A DNA stretch of 64,000 bases, from assembly GCA_944392565.1 (NCBI GenBank), contig CALXWX010000005.1:1-64000 (forward strand). Direction: 5' to 3'. Positions 24,281-32,928 of the stretch are shown here, piece after piece. Within the stretch, counting starts at the first letter, position 1; the number at the start of each line of letters is the position of its first letter. The translations under genes were made by a program, and so were the position numbers. Source of the DNA: an uncultured Alphaproteobacteria bacterium. Lineage in GTDB: Bacteria; Pseudomonadota; Alphaproteobacteria; Rs-D84. The notes under the pieces are model-generated. The model saw nothing but the letters and a program-made list of their open reading frames with translations. It made no database searches and had not been told where the DNA came from.

Positions 24281-24928
24281 TCACAGTCCTTGGATTTCAG
24301 TTACAGTGAATTGAAATACGGCCGCCGGGTCGCCGCCATCTTCCAGATAATCGTGCAATTCATTTATGTCAATATTTGGTCCCTGGCGCATGGTGGGCGC
24401 ATATTCTATTTTCATATACATCGTACCACGATTAACCACCGGTGCGGCATTAAAATCATTTGGTTCTGCCCATGTTGTCAATTCATAGTTCACAACCCAA
24501 TAATCACTGCCACTGGGTTTAAAGATTTTGTCAATTACACGCGCGGTTCGCATTGATTTATCATCTGCCAGTTTTTGAATATTTTGTGCCTCGCCCTGGG
24601 TCCAATTATTAAACACATCTGGCGATGACATCCGCGCCAATGTGCTTTGACTGCTGGTGCGTTGCGCGATATTTTCTGGATCCGGCGCGGCATAAAAATA
24701 TTCTGTTATATATTTGCGTACCAACAATTCCAAGAATTCACTGTCCCCAATATCCGCCGCGGTCAGTGGTACCCCCGGTCGCCGTTCAGATATATTATTT
24801 GGCTGGAAAAAATAAGGTTTGATAACCTGGGCGCGTCCTGCATCAAATATTGCACCCGTTAAATACAATGCCGCCCCGCACAGCGCCAGTAATATTATAC
24901 CTGCAAAAAATCCAACCAGTTTTTTCAT
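24281..24928 (-). CDS. VirB8-like inner-membrane protein, copy 2
   Basis: A 215-residue protein with one N-terminal membrane helix (VGFFAGIILLALCGAALYL) and a periplasmic domain of the size and style of VirB8. It has FLELLVRKYITEYFYAAPDP, a RMSSPDVFNNW helix and the strand pattern TARVIDKIFKPSGSDYWVVN then YELTTW, as in the NTF2-like VirB8 core. It starts in TGATG, overlapping the stop of the upstream VirB8-like gene. Assignment is by fold-like pattern and context; a different bitopic protein is possible. Confidence 0.6.
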   Translation of the reverse strand: MKKLVGFFAGIILLALCGAALYLTGAIFDAGRAQVIKPYFFQPNNISERRPGVPLTAADIGDSEFLELLVRKYITEYFYAAPDPENIAQRTSSQSTLARMSSPDVFNNWTQGEAQNIQKLADDKSMRTARVIDKIFKPSGSDYWVVNYELTTWAEPNDFNAAPVVNRGTMYMKIEYAPTMRQGPNIDINELHDYLEDGGDPAAVFQFTVTEIQGL

Positions 24929-25635
24929 CAGTTTATCTTGTATGCATTAAAATCCGCCACATAAAACCCCAGTGTTTGTGAATATTTATCATTGTTTCGT
25001 GCAATTTTTACAAATGCCACAATATTTATATCGCCACTGATATTTGATTGAATTGTCGCCGTCATCCGCCATGTTCCACCATTGGTGGTTATCTTACCCG
25101 CCGGTTCCAGTTGAATTTCTGATTTATCAACAATCCATCTTTCGCCATTTTCCACCCGCATTTGATAGTCTGGGATAACATCATACACGAACCTGGAAAA
25201 CAAGTCTTCGCCACTGAGGCAATATAATTCGCATGTTTTATCGCCATATGGGCGTGTATTATTTTCACCACAGTCTGCACCGCGTTCACATGTTTTCCAT
25301 ATGCGATTATTTTCGTCCGCATCCCCGGATATTAAAAACCAATCTGCAACAAAATTTCCAATAACAGATTCTTGGATTGATTCCAGCGCCGAATATTCAA
25401 TTGGACCATTTTCATGTGAATGCCCAACAACCATCCATTGCCCGGTCAGATTATCGATTGATACAATAAATGGATCAATGCGTTGTGATCGCGCCCCCCA
25501 CAGAACCAGTCCACACATAAATATTACCAGCAAAAACATCACGCACGATGCAATTGCCATAAATCGCGCCAGGGCAACAGATTTGCCCGCCGGAAATGCC
25601 GGCGTATCAAAATTACTTGGATATTCCCGCGACAT
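24928..25635 (-). CDS. virB8: VirB8-like type IV secretion protein
   Basis: A 235-residue bitopic protein: short cytoplasmic N-terminus, membrane helix (FMAIASCVMFLLVIFMCGLV), then a periplasmic domain with RIDPFIVSIDNLTGQ, IQESVIGNFVADWFLISGD and a C-terminal GTWRMTATIQSNI strand. The middle contains an unusual cysteine-rich loop (KTCERGADCGE, CELYCL) not seen in classical VirB8. VirB8 nucleates the inner-membrane complex of type IV secretion. It heads a three-gene operon. Confidence 0.75.
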   Translation of the reverse strand: MSREYPSNFDTPAFPAGKSVALARFMAIASCVMFLLVIFMCGLVLWGARSQRIDPFIVSIDNLTGQWMVVGHSHENGPIEYSALESIQESVIGNFVADWFLISGDADENNRIWKTCERGADCGENNTRPYGDKTCELYCLSGEDLFSRFVYDVIPDYQMRVENGERWIVDKSEIQLEPAGKITTNGGTWRMTATIQSNISGDINIVAFVKIARNNDKYSQTLGFYVADFNAYKIN

Positions 25636-25664
25636 TGTCCCCCAATGTTTTTATATGATGGTTA

Positions 25665-25811
25665 TTATGCCTGGAAAACCATGATGCATGCGCACGGGCT
25701 TAATTTCAATTCGTTATTGTCGTATCCGACACCCACCGGTTCACGGTCATACACCTGACCACATCCCGCCAATGCCAATGCAACAAATAATCCCAATATA
25801 ACCTTTTTCAT
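25665..25811 (-). CDS. Small lipoprotein (48 residues), second
   Basis: A short gene on the minus strand: MKKVILGLFVALALAGCGQV, a textbook type II signal peptide with lipobox LAGC, then a 31-residue mature part including VGYDNNELKLSPCACIM. AAGGGGGAAAGC precedes the ATG. Same length and nearly the same signal peptide as 19394-19540, but the mature parts differ. Function unknown. Confidence 0.72.
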   Translation of the reverse strand: MKKVILGLFVALALAGCGQVYDREPVGVGYDNNELKLSPCACIMVFQA

Positions 25812-25906
25812 TGCTTTCCCCCTTGATAGTTGAATTATAAGAAAATTTCGCGTAATGCGTCAAGCGTAAAAGAAAATATTGCGGGTTTCCCGCAATATTT
25901 TTATAT

Positions 25907-28177
25907 TTAAAATTGTGTTTCGAATGATAACAAGAAACGCTGTTCGCGATCATACTTGTTCATTTTCAATGGCCACCCCCAACTGAAATTCATTGGTCCC
26001 ATTGGCGTGTTCCAGTAAATACCAACACCAACTGATGTACGCAAATCGCTGTCGATATAATTTGCACGACCATAGTATGTATATTCTTCTTTTGGTGGTT
26101 TGCCCAGTATACCATAATCAAAGAATACAAAACCCTTTATCTGGTATTCATCTGGGATAAATATTGGGAAATTCAATTGGGTTGAACCATTTAATTTCCA
26201 CAGCCCACCCAACGAATATGTTGTATATGCCCAATTTCGTGAACCAACACCCGCAATATCAAATCCGCGCAGTGATTCACCGCCCAAGAAATAACGGTAT
26301 ACACGGGAAATATAGTCCCCACCAATCGGCTGCAACGCGCCAAATTCCAACGATGAACGCAATTGCCAGCGATCGTCCCAGAATTTAATCATACCTGTAA
26401 TATCCGCACTGTACCGCATGTATGATTCTGTCCCACCAAATCCAGTATATGCAACACCGATATTGCCAACAACCCCCGTGTGCGTATTTTGTTCAAAATT
26501 CGTATCCAGATTGTAATACCGCAGATATGTTCCCAATGTATACAGGTTTGCATCACGCCAACCTGTTTCAGATTGAATATCATAATTCTGGTCAAATGAT
26601 GCGGACAGACGCACAGTCTGGGACCAATGATCTGTTAATTTCCAACCCATACGCCCCGCCACAGTCAAAGAATCGCGGTCATAACCAAAACCGCCCAGCG
26701 ACGAATAATCATACATCGTATACGATACATCAAACCCCGCAGACAGTTGACGCCCAAATAAATATGGTTCGGTAAAGCTGAATAATGCTTGCTTTTGATA
26801 TTGTGCGATTGACCCACGCAGTTGGACAATCTGACCGCGACCCATAAAGTTGCTTTCTGTGATTCCAGCATCAACCATAAAACCATTGATGTTTGACCAG
26901 CCAAAGCCCCCAGATAATTCGCCCGTCGGTTGTTCTTCGACCTGGATATCCAGATTAATCATATTGGCATCAGCAATACGATTTGGAACCATCTGAACAT
27001 CTTTGAAATAACGTGTCCGCATCAGGTTCTGTCGACCTTCTTCAATTGTTTGTAACGAAAACGGGTCGCCTGAACGCATTGGAATTAATTGTTCAATCAC
27101 AGAATCAAATGTTCGAACATTACCCAATATATTAATATTATTCAGATATATACGATTTGTTTTTTGAATTTTGAACACCATATCAATTGTTTTGGTGTCA
27201 TCATTCTTGGTTGGAATTGGTTCGACATTGATAAATGCATATCCATGATCAGCCACCGCCCCGCGCAGCTTTGATATTGTTTCATCAACTAAATCAATAT
27301 TATATACATCGCCATCGTCAAATGCCACAACATCATACAGTTCGCTATCCGGAACATCTGGGAATGGGTTTTCGATTTTTATTTTCCCAAATTCATACTT
27401 TTCCCCTTCGTCCACGGTAAATGTTACAGAATAATATTGACGATCTGGGGTAAATACGCCATTCGCATCGGTTACCTGGATATCAACATAACCATTGCGC
27501 ATATAGAATTGCCGTATCATTTGCTGGTCATACATTATGCGGTCTTCGTCAAAGACATCAAATTGCGTCATAAAACGCCACCACGCATGTTCGCGTGATA
27601 ATATTTCGCCACGCAATGTCCGGTCGCTAAAAACCTTGTTCCCTTCGAAATTGATATCAGTAATATATGTCGGATGCCCTTCGGTAATTTCATATACAAC
27701 ATTAACCCGATTATCCCCCAGATCAATTTTCTTTGGTTCAATCTTTGTACCAAAAAATCCATTGCGCTGGTATATGGTCAACATTCTTTGCACATCGGCA
27801 CCAATAACAGATTCATCATATGATGAACGGGCTTTTAATCGCAATTCTTTTTTCAAATCATCTGTATCAACTTCGTCATTCCCCTCAATCGTGACCATAT
27901 TGACGGTTGGCGCCTCTGTAATATTTATTTTTAATACATTACCCGACATACGCACACTGACGCTGGAAAAATATCCACTTTCTTGCAGTTTTTTTGCAAT
28001 CTGATTTGCGCGTTCTGCGCCCACATTATCGCCAACCTTTACATCCGACAGAATGCGAACAGATTCCGCATCCATGCGCTTGTTCCCACTGACATCAATG
28101 CGCGCCACCGTCGCCGCGTTTGCGCTTTGCGCCGCGATAATCACAGCCGTCGCCAAAAATATTTTTTTTCTATTCAT
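25907..28177 (-). CDS. bamA: Outer membrane protein assembly factor BamA
   Basis: A 756-residue Omp85 protein with a signal peptide (AAQSANAATV), five POTRA repeats over about residues 22-420 and a C-terminal 16-stranded barrel. Diagnostic points are RIDVSGNKRMD, ITEGHPTYITDINFEG, PTGELSGGFGWSNINGFMV, FLGGESLRGFDIAGVG and a final aromatic FETQF. It inserts beta-barrel proteins into the outer membrane. It follows rseP with 1 bp between stop and start, the standard order. Confidence 0.95.
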   Translation of the reverse strand: MNRKKIFLATAVIIAAQSANAATVARIDVSGNKRMDAESVRILSDVKVGDNVGAERANQIAKKLQESGYFSSVSVRMSGNVLKINITEAPTVNMVTIEGNDEVDTDDLKKELRLKARSSYDESVIGADVQRMLTIYQRNGFFGTKIEPKKIDLGDNRVNVVYEITEGHPTYITDINFEGNKVFSDRTLRGEILSREHAWWRFMTQFDVFDEDRIMYDQQMIRQFYMRNGYVDIQVTDANGVFTPDRQYYSVTFTVDEGEKYEFGKIKIENPFPDVPDSELYDVVAFDDGDVYNIDLVDETISKLRGAVADHGYAFINVEPIPTKNDDTKTIDMVFKIQKTNRIYLNNINILGNVRTFDSVIEQLIPMRSGDPFSLQTIEEGRQNLMRTRYFKDVQMVPNRIADANMINLDIQVEEQPTGELSGGFGWSNINGFMVDAGITESNFMGRGQIVQLRGSIAQYQKQALFSFTEPYLFGRQLSAGFDVSYTMYDYSSLGGFGYDRDSLTVAGRMGWKLTDHWSQTVRLSASFDQNYDIQSETGWRDANLYTLGTYLRYYNLDTNFEQNTHTGVVGNIGVAYTGFGGTESYMRYSADITGMIKFWDDRWQLRSSLEFGALQPIGGDYISRVYRYFLGGESLRGFDIAGVGSRNWAYTTYSLGGLWKLNGSTQLNFPIFIPDEYQIKGFVFFDYGILGKPPKEEYTYYGRANYIDSDLRTSVGVGIYWNTPMGPMNFSWGWPLKMNKYDREQRFLLSFETQF

Positions 28178-28178
28178 G

Positions 28179-29237
28179 TTAATTCAATCCAAATACGCGT
28201 GCCAAATCATTCCACATGGTCAATGCAAACAGCGCAATTATAAACAGCCATCCCACAATAATTGCGATTTCCATTCCGCGCCCCCCCAGCTTGCGGCGTG
28301 TGATACCTTCGATTATTAATATCAGCAAATATCCCCCATCCAGCACGGGCAGCGGTAATAAATTTATCACCGCCAGATTAACAGACAACAGTGCAATTAT
28401 TGCCAACAGCGCCCATAATCCCATTGCCAACGCCTGACCAGAAACCTCTGCAATTGTTATAAATGATCCCAATTGTTTTGATGATCGTTCGCCTGTTACA
28501 ATTTGTTTTAGCACAACCAATAAAGTTTTTGATTGATAATATGTTTCGCGCGCGCCGGCATATAATCCGTCAAAAAAGCCCTTTTTGCGTAATTCTGTTT
28601 TACTGCCATCGGCAATCAATCCCCACCGTTCCGCAGGTGATAATTGCACGCGTACCAAATCCGTTCCACGCAATAATAATACATCTGCATCATGGGTCGA
28701 TGCCAGTTCTTTGGCGATTATCAATTCGCCCCAATTAGTAATTTTTTCATCATCAATTTGCATGACAACATCACCCGGTTTAACACCGGCATTAAATGCA
28801 ACAGATTCCTGGATAACCTGACCAACAACGGGCAATTGAACTTCGCGGGGGCGCGCCATAAACATCGCCGAATATATCACCCACGCCAGCAAGAAATTCA
28901 TCGCAACCCCGGCGGCAATGATAATAAATTGTTTCCACGCAGGTACCGATAAATAATGTCCCTTTTTCTTTTCGGCATCCATTGCGGCATACTTTTTCCG
29001 ATCGAACATATCTTCTTGCCCATATATGGACACATATCCCCCCAGGGGCAGGCATGCAATTTTCCATTCTGTGCCGTGTTTATCGTGCCATTTAACAATT
29101 GCGGGGCCAAAACCAATTGAAAAAGTGTTTACGCGTACACCCGCCCAACGCGCCGCCAAAAAATGCCCCAGTTCATGCACAAAAACCACAATCCCCAGAA
29201 CAATTAATAATGCAATAACGGCTAAAACAATCTGCAT
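28179..29237 (-). CDS. rseP: Site-2 protease RseP
   Basis: A 352-residue intramembrane zinc metalloprotease. The first membrane segment carries VFVHELGHFLAARWAGV (zinc ligands), a PDZ domain lies around residues 115-200 (VKPGDVVMQIDDEKITNWGE) and the third ligand is in NLLPLPVLDGG. It cleaves anti-sigma factors and signal-peptide remnants. One PDZ is visible, whereas E. coli RseP has two. Placed between cdsA and bamA; dxr, normally next to it, is not here. Confidence 0.94.
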   Translation of the reverse strand: MQIVLAVIALLIVLGIVVFVHELGHFLAARWAGVRVNTFSIGFGPAIVKWHDKHGTEWKIACLPLGGYVSIYGQEDMFDRKKYAAMDAEKKKGHYLSVPAWKQFIIIAAGVAMNFLLAWVIYSAMFMARPREVQLPVVGQVIQESVAFNAGVKPGDVVMQIDDEKITNWGELIIAKELASTHDADVLLLRGTDLVRVQLSPAERWGLIADGSKTELRKKGFFDGLYAGARETYYQSKTLLVVLKQIVTGERSSKQLGSFITIAEVSGQALAMGLWALLAIIALLSVNLAVINLLPLPVLDGGYLLILIIEGITRRKLGGRGMEIAIIVGWLFIIALFALTMWNDLARVFGLN

Positions 29238-29264
29238 GACAAAAAATCCTTTGACCCAATTATA

Positions 29265-29909
29265 TTACAGCATAACCAACCATATCAGTGGCAAAACATA
29301 AATCCATCCATCAAATCTGTCCAGCATTCCACCATGCCCCGGCAATATGCGACCAAAATCTTTCAGTCCCATTTTACGCTTTACCCAACTGGCGGTTAAA
29401 TCACCATATTGACTCAACAGTGATACACTGATACCAATCCACATCAGTTGTGGCATAAACATATCTGTCCCCAATAAACCGTACATCACGGATGCGAATG
29501 TTCCACATAATATGCCGGCAATTTGTCCCGCCCATGTTTTTGATGGTGAAATGCGTTCCCACATTTTGTCGCCACCAATTAAACGACCAAATAACCACGC
29601 CCCAATATCTGCGGCGCATATTGTTAATAACAGCAACAGCATAATCCACGGACGTGTTCCGACATGATTAACCGCCCCCAGCATTATGATTAATAATGCT
29701 AAAAACGCCCCAAAAGAATACCAGTTTTTCTTTAATACATCACGCGGTGTGCGGGTCATACAGATAATCATTTCTGCAATCATCATTGCAACGACAAAGA
29801 TTCCCAGATATCTTACCGCATTAAAACCATAATATTCCCCGATTCCGGCGGCAATTACAACCAGACCCATAATTACGCCAACCAGAACGCGTTTTGCTGT
29901 ATTTGACAT
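29265..29909 (-). CDS. cdsA: Phosphatidate cytidylyltransferase
   Basis: A 214-residue polytopic membrane enzyme making CDP-diacylglycerol from phosphatidic acid and CTP. Family signature near the C-terminus: SPSKTWAGQIAGILCG, then QYGDLTASWVKRKMGLKDFG and ILPGHGGMLDRFDG. It is shorter than E. coli CdsA (285 residues), with fewer N-terminal helices. Co-directional with uppS (9-bp gap). Confidence 0.93.
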   Translation of the reverse strand: MSNTAKRVLVGVIMGLVVIAAGIGEYYGFNAVRYLGIFVVAMMIAEMIICMTRTPRDVLKKNWYSFGAFLALLIIMLGAVNHVGTRPWIMLLLLLTICAADIGAWLFGRLIGGDKMWERISPSKTWAGQIAGILCGTFASVMYGLLGTDMFMPQLMWIGISVSLLSQYGDLTASWVKRKMGLKDFGRILPGHGGMLDRFDGWIYVLPLIWLVML

Positions 29910-29918
29910 TATTTGACC

Positions 29919-30701
29919 CTATTTTTGTTTTGCTTTACCTGAATAATCTGCTTTTTTCCCGCCACCAAACCGGCGATTGCGTTTTGCATATTCATCCAGT
30001 GTATATTGCCACATTTTTTCATCGCGCACTAAATCCGGCCAGTGTTCTGGCACAAATAACAGTTCTGCATACGCCAATTTCCACAACAAGAAATTAGAAA
30101 TTCTGAATTCATTACTGGTACGAACCATTAAATCAATTGGTAATAATTCCCCGGTGTCCAAAAATGTTTCGAATGTTTCTTTGTCAACTGGTTCGCCTGC
30201 GGCAATTGCTGCATTAACCGCGGCAACAATTTCATCTTGCCCGCCGTAATTCAGTGCAAACACAACCGTTCCCGCCGTTCCATCTGCGGATTTCTCTTCC
30301 AGTTCATCGCACTTTCGTGCCAGTTTCGCCGGCAATCTGTCGCGTGAGCCAATTACACGATAACGCAGATTTTTTTCCAGCGCATGCTTCATATTTTTAT
30401 CCAGTTCCGTATAGAACAGATTCATCAAGAAATCCACTTCTTCCTGGGACCGGTTCCAGTTTTCCGTTGAAAACAGAAAGAATGTTATTGTTGTTACCCC
30501 GCGCGCAATGAACCAATCAACCAGGTTTTCAAAATTTGCAATTCCTGCCTGGTGTCCTGCCAACGGGGGCAGACCGCGTGCTTCTGCCCAGCGGCGATTG
30601 CCATCACATATAAATGCAATATGCCGCGGCACTTTTTTTGTCGTGTCAATTGGCGCGATGCTTTTTTTCTTTTTGAACAGTTTTAACATTATTTTATCCA
30701 A
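29919..30701 (-). CDS. uppS: Undecaprenyl diphosphate synthase
   Basis: A 260-residue cis-prenyltransferase supplying the lipid carrier for peptidoglycan and surface glycans. Visible motifs: HIAFICDGNRRWAEARGLPP, AGHQAG, TFFLFSTENWNR and the conserved RTSNEFRISNFLLWKLAYAE with FVPEHWPD. It has a lysine-rich N-terminal extension of about 20 residues and a basic C-terminal tail. An alternative ATG 12 bp inside would remove four residues. Confidence 0.94.
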   Translation of the reverse strand: MDKIMLKLFKKKKSIAPIDTTKKVPRHIAFICDGNRRWAEARGLPPLAGHQAGIANFENLVDWFIARGVTTITFFLFSTENWNRSQEEVDFLMNLFYTELDKNMKHALEKNLRYRVIGSRDRLPAKLARKCDELEEKSADGTAGTVVFALNYGGQDEIVAAVNAAIAAGEPVDKETFETFLDTGELLPIDLMVRTSNEFRISNFLLWKLAYAELLFVPEHWPDLVRDEKMWQYTLDEYAKRNRRFGGGKKADYSGKAKQK

Positions 30702-30724
30702 TGTTTTGCAAAATTAATATTGGG

Positions 30725-31285
30725 TTATACAGACATAATATCTGATTCTTTTTGTTTTGCCAATGCGTCAACATCTGCCGCCCGCCGTTCAAAAACTTTT
30801 TGCAGATCATCTTCATATTTGCGTTGATCGTCTTCGGAAATTTCTTTATCTGCGACGGCGCGTTTAATTTTACCCATCGCATCCTGGCGAATATTACGCA
30901 TAGATATTTTTGCTTCTTCGGCATATTTACCCGCGACCTTGGTTAATTCTTTGCGGCGTTCTTCGGTCAGTGGGGGCATATTTAATCTGATTACGCCACC
31001 GGCTGTCATCGGATTCAACCCCAGCCCAGAATCACGAATTGCTTTTTCAACCGCGCCGGCATTATTAACATCCCAAACAGTTACGGTTAATGTTTGATTA
31101 TCTGGTGTTGCGACGGTTGCAACCTGGTTAATTGGCATATCTGAACCATACACCGGTACGCGAACCCCGTCCAATAAATGTACAGACGCGCGTCCCGTAC
31201 GCAGACCGGCATATTCGCCCTTTAATACATCCAGTGTTTGTGCTGTTTTTTGTTCGACTTCTGCTTTCAAGGCTTGATAATCCAT
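30725..31285 (-). CDS. frr: Ribosome recycling factor
   Basis: A 186-residue factor that splits post-termination ribosomes with EF-G. It shows the family markers LRTGRASVHLLDGVRVPVYG, LNPMTAGGVIRLNMPPLTEE and IRNIRQDAMGKIK-like RNIRQDAMGKIKR. I start at MDYQALKAEV, which has AAGAAGGAGATTT upstream, not at the ATG 33 bp earlier. It heads the frr-uppS-cdsA-rseP-bamA series. Confidence 0.95.
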   Translation of the reverse strand: MDYQALKAEVEQKTAQTLDVLKGEYAGLRTGRASVHLLDGVRVPVYGSDMPINQVATVATPDNQTLTVTVWDVNNAGAVEKAIRDSGLGLNPMTAGGVIRLNMPPLTEERRKELTKVAGKYAEEAKISMRNIRQDAMGKIKRAVADKEISEDDQRKYEDDLQKVFERRAADVDALAKQKESDIMSV

Positions 31286-31367
31286 ATAAATCTCCTTCTT
31301 GTGTAAAAAGATTAGCAAATTGATTTGACATTTGGCAAGAAGAAATATAAAATAATCTTCGCACGAC

Positions 31368-31443
31368 GGGGTTGTAGCTCAGTTGGTAGAGCACTTGCAT
31401 GGCATGCAAGGGGTCGTCGGTTCGAGTCCGATCAGCTCCACCA
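31368..31443 (+). tRNA. tRNA-Ala (GGC)
   Basis: Complete cloverleaf: GGGGTTG acceptor, D-arm AGCTCAGTTGGTAGAGC, anticodon stem CTTGC/GCAAG around GGC, T-arm with GGTTCGAGTCC and encoded ACCA end. Confidence 0.96.
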
Positions 31444-31458
31444 CGAGAAATTTAGTTT

Positions 31459-31536
31459 GGCGGATGTAGCTCAGTTGGTTAGAGCGTTGGTTTGTGGTAC
31501 CAAATGTCGCCGGTTCGAATCCGGTCATCCGCCCCA
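31459..31536 (+). tRNA. tRNA-His (GTG)
   Basis: Complete cloverleaf with anticodon GTG. The extra 5' G (position -1) is encoded and pairs with C73, the hallmark of tRNA-His; CCA is encoded. The 3' 17-19 nt of this gene recur three times downstream. Confidence 0.96.
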
Positions 31537-32092
31537 GAAATAAAAAAGCGCCCAACGGGCGATTTTTTATTTATGCGCAAGGATGCGGATGAGAACCGGC
31601 GAGAAAGCCGTTCGAACCGCCGCAAAAAGGCGAACGGCAGTACGCCGGTTGTGCGACAGCACAATTTTGCCAGGTGGCGTAGCAATCCGGTCATCCGCCC
31701 CAGAAATAAAAAAGCGCCCAACGGGCGATTTTTTATTTATGCGCAAGGATGCGGATGAGAACCGGAGGTTCGCATACGAGTAAACGAGACAAGCAAAGCG
31801 CGGTCGAGTGCTAACGAGTGGTGAGCGCGCAGTCGCGAACAATACGGAGCAGGGTAATAAAATTACCCTGCGCAGGTACCCGGTCATCCGCCCCAGTTAT
31901 AAAAATACCGGCAAAATGCCGGTATTTTTATAACTATGGACGGGTCGGGTTCGAACCGGCGAGAAAGCCGTTCGAACCGCCGCAAAAAGGCGAACGGCAG
32001 TGCGCCGGTTGTGCGACAGCACAATTTTGCCAGGTGGCGCAGCAATCCGGTCATCCGCCCCAGAAATAAAAAAGCGCCCAACGGGCGATTTT
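31537..32092 (+). repeat. Array of partial tRNA-His 3' ends with terminators
   Basis: Three extra copies of the tRNA-His 3' end (CCGGTCATCCGCCCCA) occur at 31687-31702, 31880-31895 and 32047-32062. Copies at 31702 and 32062 are followed by the same GCGCCC/GGGCGA terminator that follows the real tRNA; the middle one has an ACCGGC/GCCGGT terminator. The intervening units (about 150-180 bp) lack start-to-stop genes; two share a long near-identical segment beginning ACCGGCGAGAAAGCCGTTCG. The last hairpin also serves as terminator of rph on the other strand. Confidence 0.85.
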
Positions 32093-32809
32093 TTATTCCA
32101 ATACCTGTTTTTGTAATTCTATCAGTTTTTTACACCCCACGGCGCCCATTTCCATTAATTTTAATATTTGTTCTGTATTAAATGGGTGCTGTTCACCGGT
32201 TGCCTGGATTTCAATAAAACGACCGTCGCCGGCAACAACAAAGTTCGCATCTGTTTCTGCGGCGCAATCTTCATCAAAATCCAGGTCCAGTATTAATTCA
32301 CCGTTCCACAGCCCCGCTGAAATCGCGGCGACATAGTCCTGTACAGGATTTTCATGTATGCGTCCCTGGTTAATTAGCCACCGCACCGCCAATACCAATG
32401 CGATATATCCCCCAGTAACAGATGCGCATCGCGTTCCGCCATCTGCCTGAATAACATCACAGTCGATTGTTATTGTATGCCGCCCCAGTTTTTCCATATC
32501 CACAACACTGCGCAATGCGCGTCCAATCAGTCGCGATATTTCTGCACTGCGGTGGTCTTTCATTAATGTTTCGCGCCCCTTGCGCATATCATTTGCCCGG
32601 GGCAGCATTGAATATTCTGCCGTAACCCATCCGCCTGTTTTATGTTGCAACCGTTTCCACAGTGGTTGATTTAAATCAACAGATGCTGTACATAACACAT
32701 GTGTTCCCCCCATCTTAATCAGACATGACCCCTCTGCCCATTTGTTAACACCTGTTTCAATTGATACTGGGCGAATTTGGTCAAATTTTCGCATAGATGG
32801 TCGCATCAT
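32093..32809 (-). CDS. rph: Ribonuclease PH
   Basis: A 238-residue phosphorolytic exonuclease that trims tRNA 3' ends. Motifs: MRKFDQIRPVSIETGVNKWA, AEGSCLIKMGGTHVLCTASV, RGRETLM-like KGRETLMKDHRSAEISRLIG, IDCDVIQADGGTRCASVTG and LDLDFDEDCAAETDANFV. Full length. It lies back to back with the tRNA-His 3'-end array, so a tRNA-processing gene borders the array; that may be chance. Confidence 0.95.
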   Translation of the reverse strand: MMRPSMRKFDQIRPVSIETGVNKWAEGSCLIKMGGTHVLCTASVDLNQPLWKRLQHKTGGWVTAEYSMLPRANDMRKGRETLMKDHRSAEISRLIGRALRSVVDMEKLGRHTITIDCDVIQADGGTRCASVTGGYIALVLAVRWLINQGRIHENPVQDYVAAISAGLWNGELILDLDFDEDCAAETDANFVVAGDGRFIEIQATGEQHPFNTEQILKLMEMGAVGCKKLIELQKQVLE

Positions 32810-32928
32810 TTTTTATCCTTTTTAAATAATTGTATGCAATACTATATACCAGCATGACCAGATTGCAATTTTTTAAATTTGATTTTTTTAATATATATTG
32901 CTATCCTGCGCCCTGAAAAAGGATTTTT

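Noticed and set aside
29265..31285. A hidden dxr gene between cdsA and rseP
   Set aside because: Only 27 bp separate cdsA and rseP; dxr is simply not at this locus.
31567..32069. Several short frames of 65-106 codons on both strands in the tRNA-His array
   Set aside because: They run through tRNA copies and terminators, repeat one another, and lack start signals.
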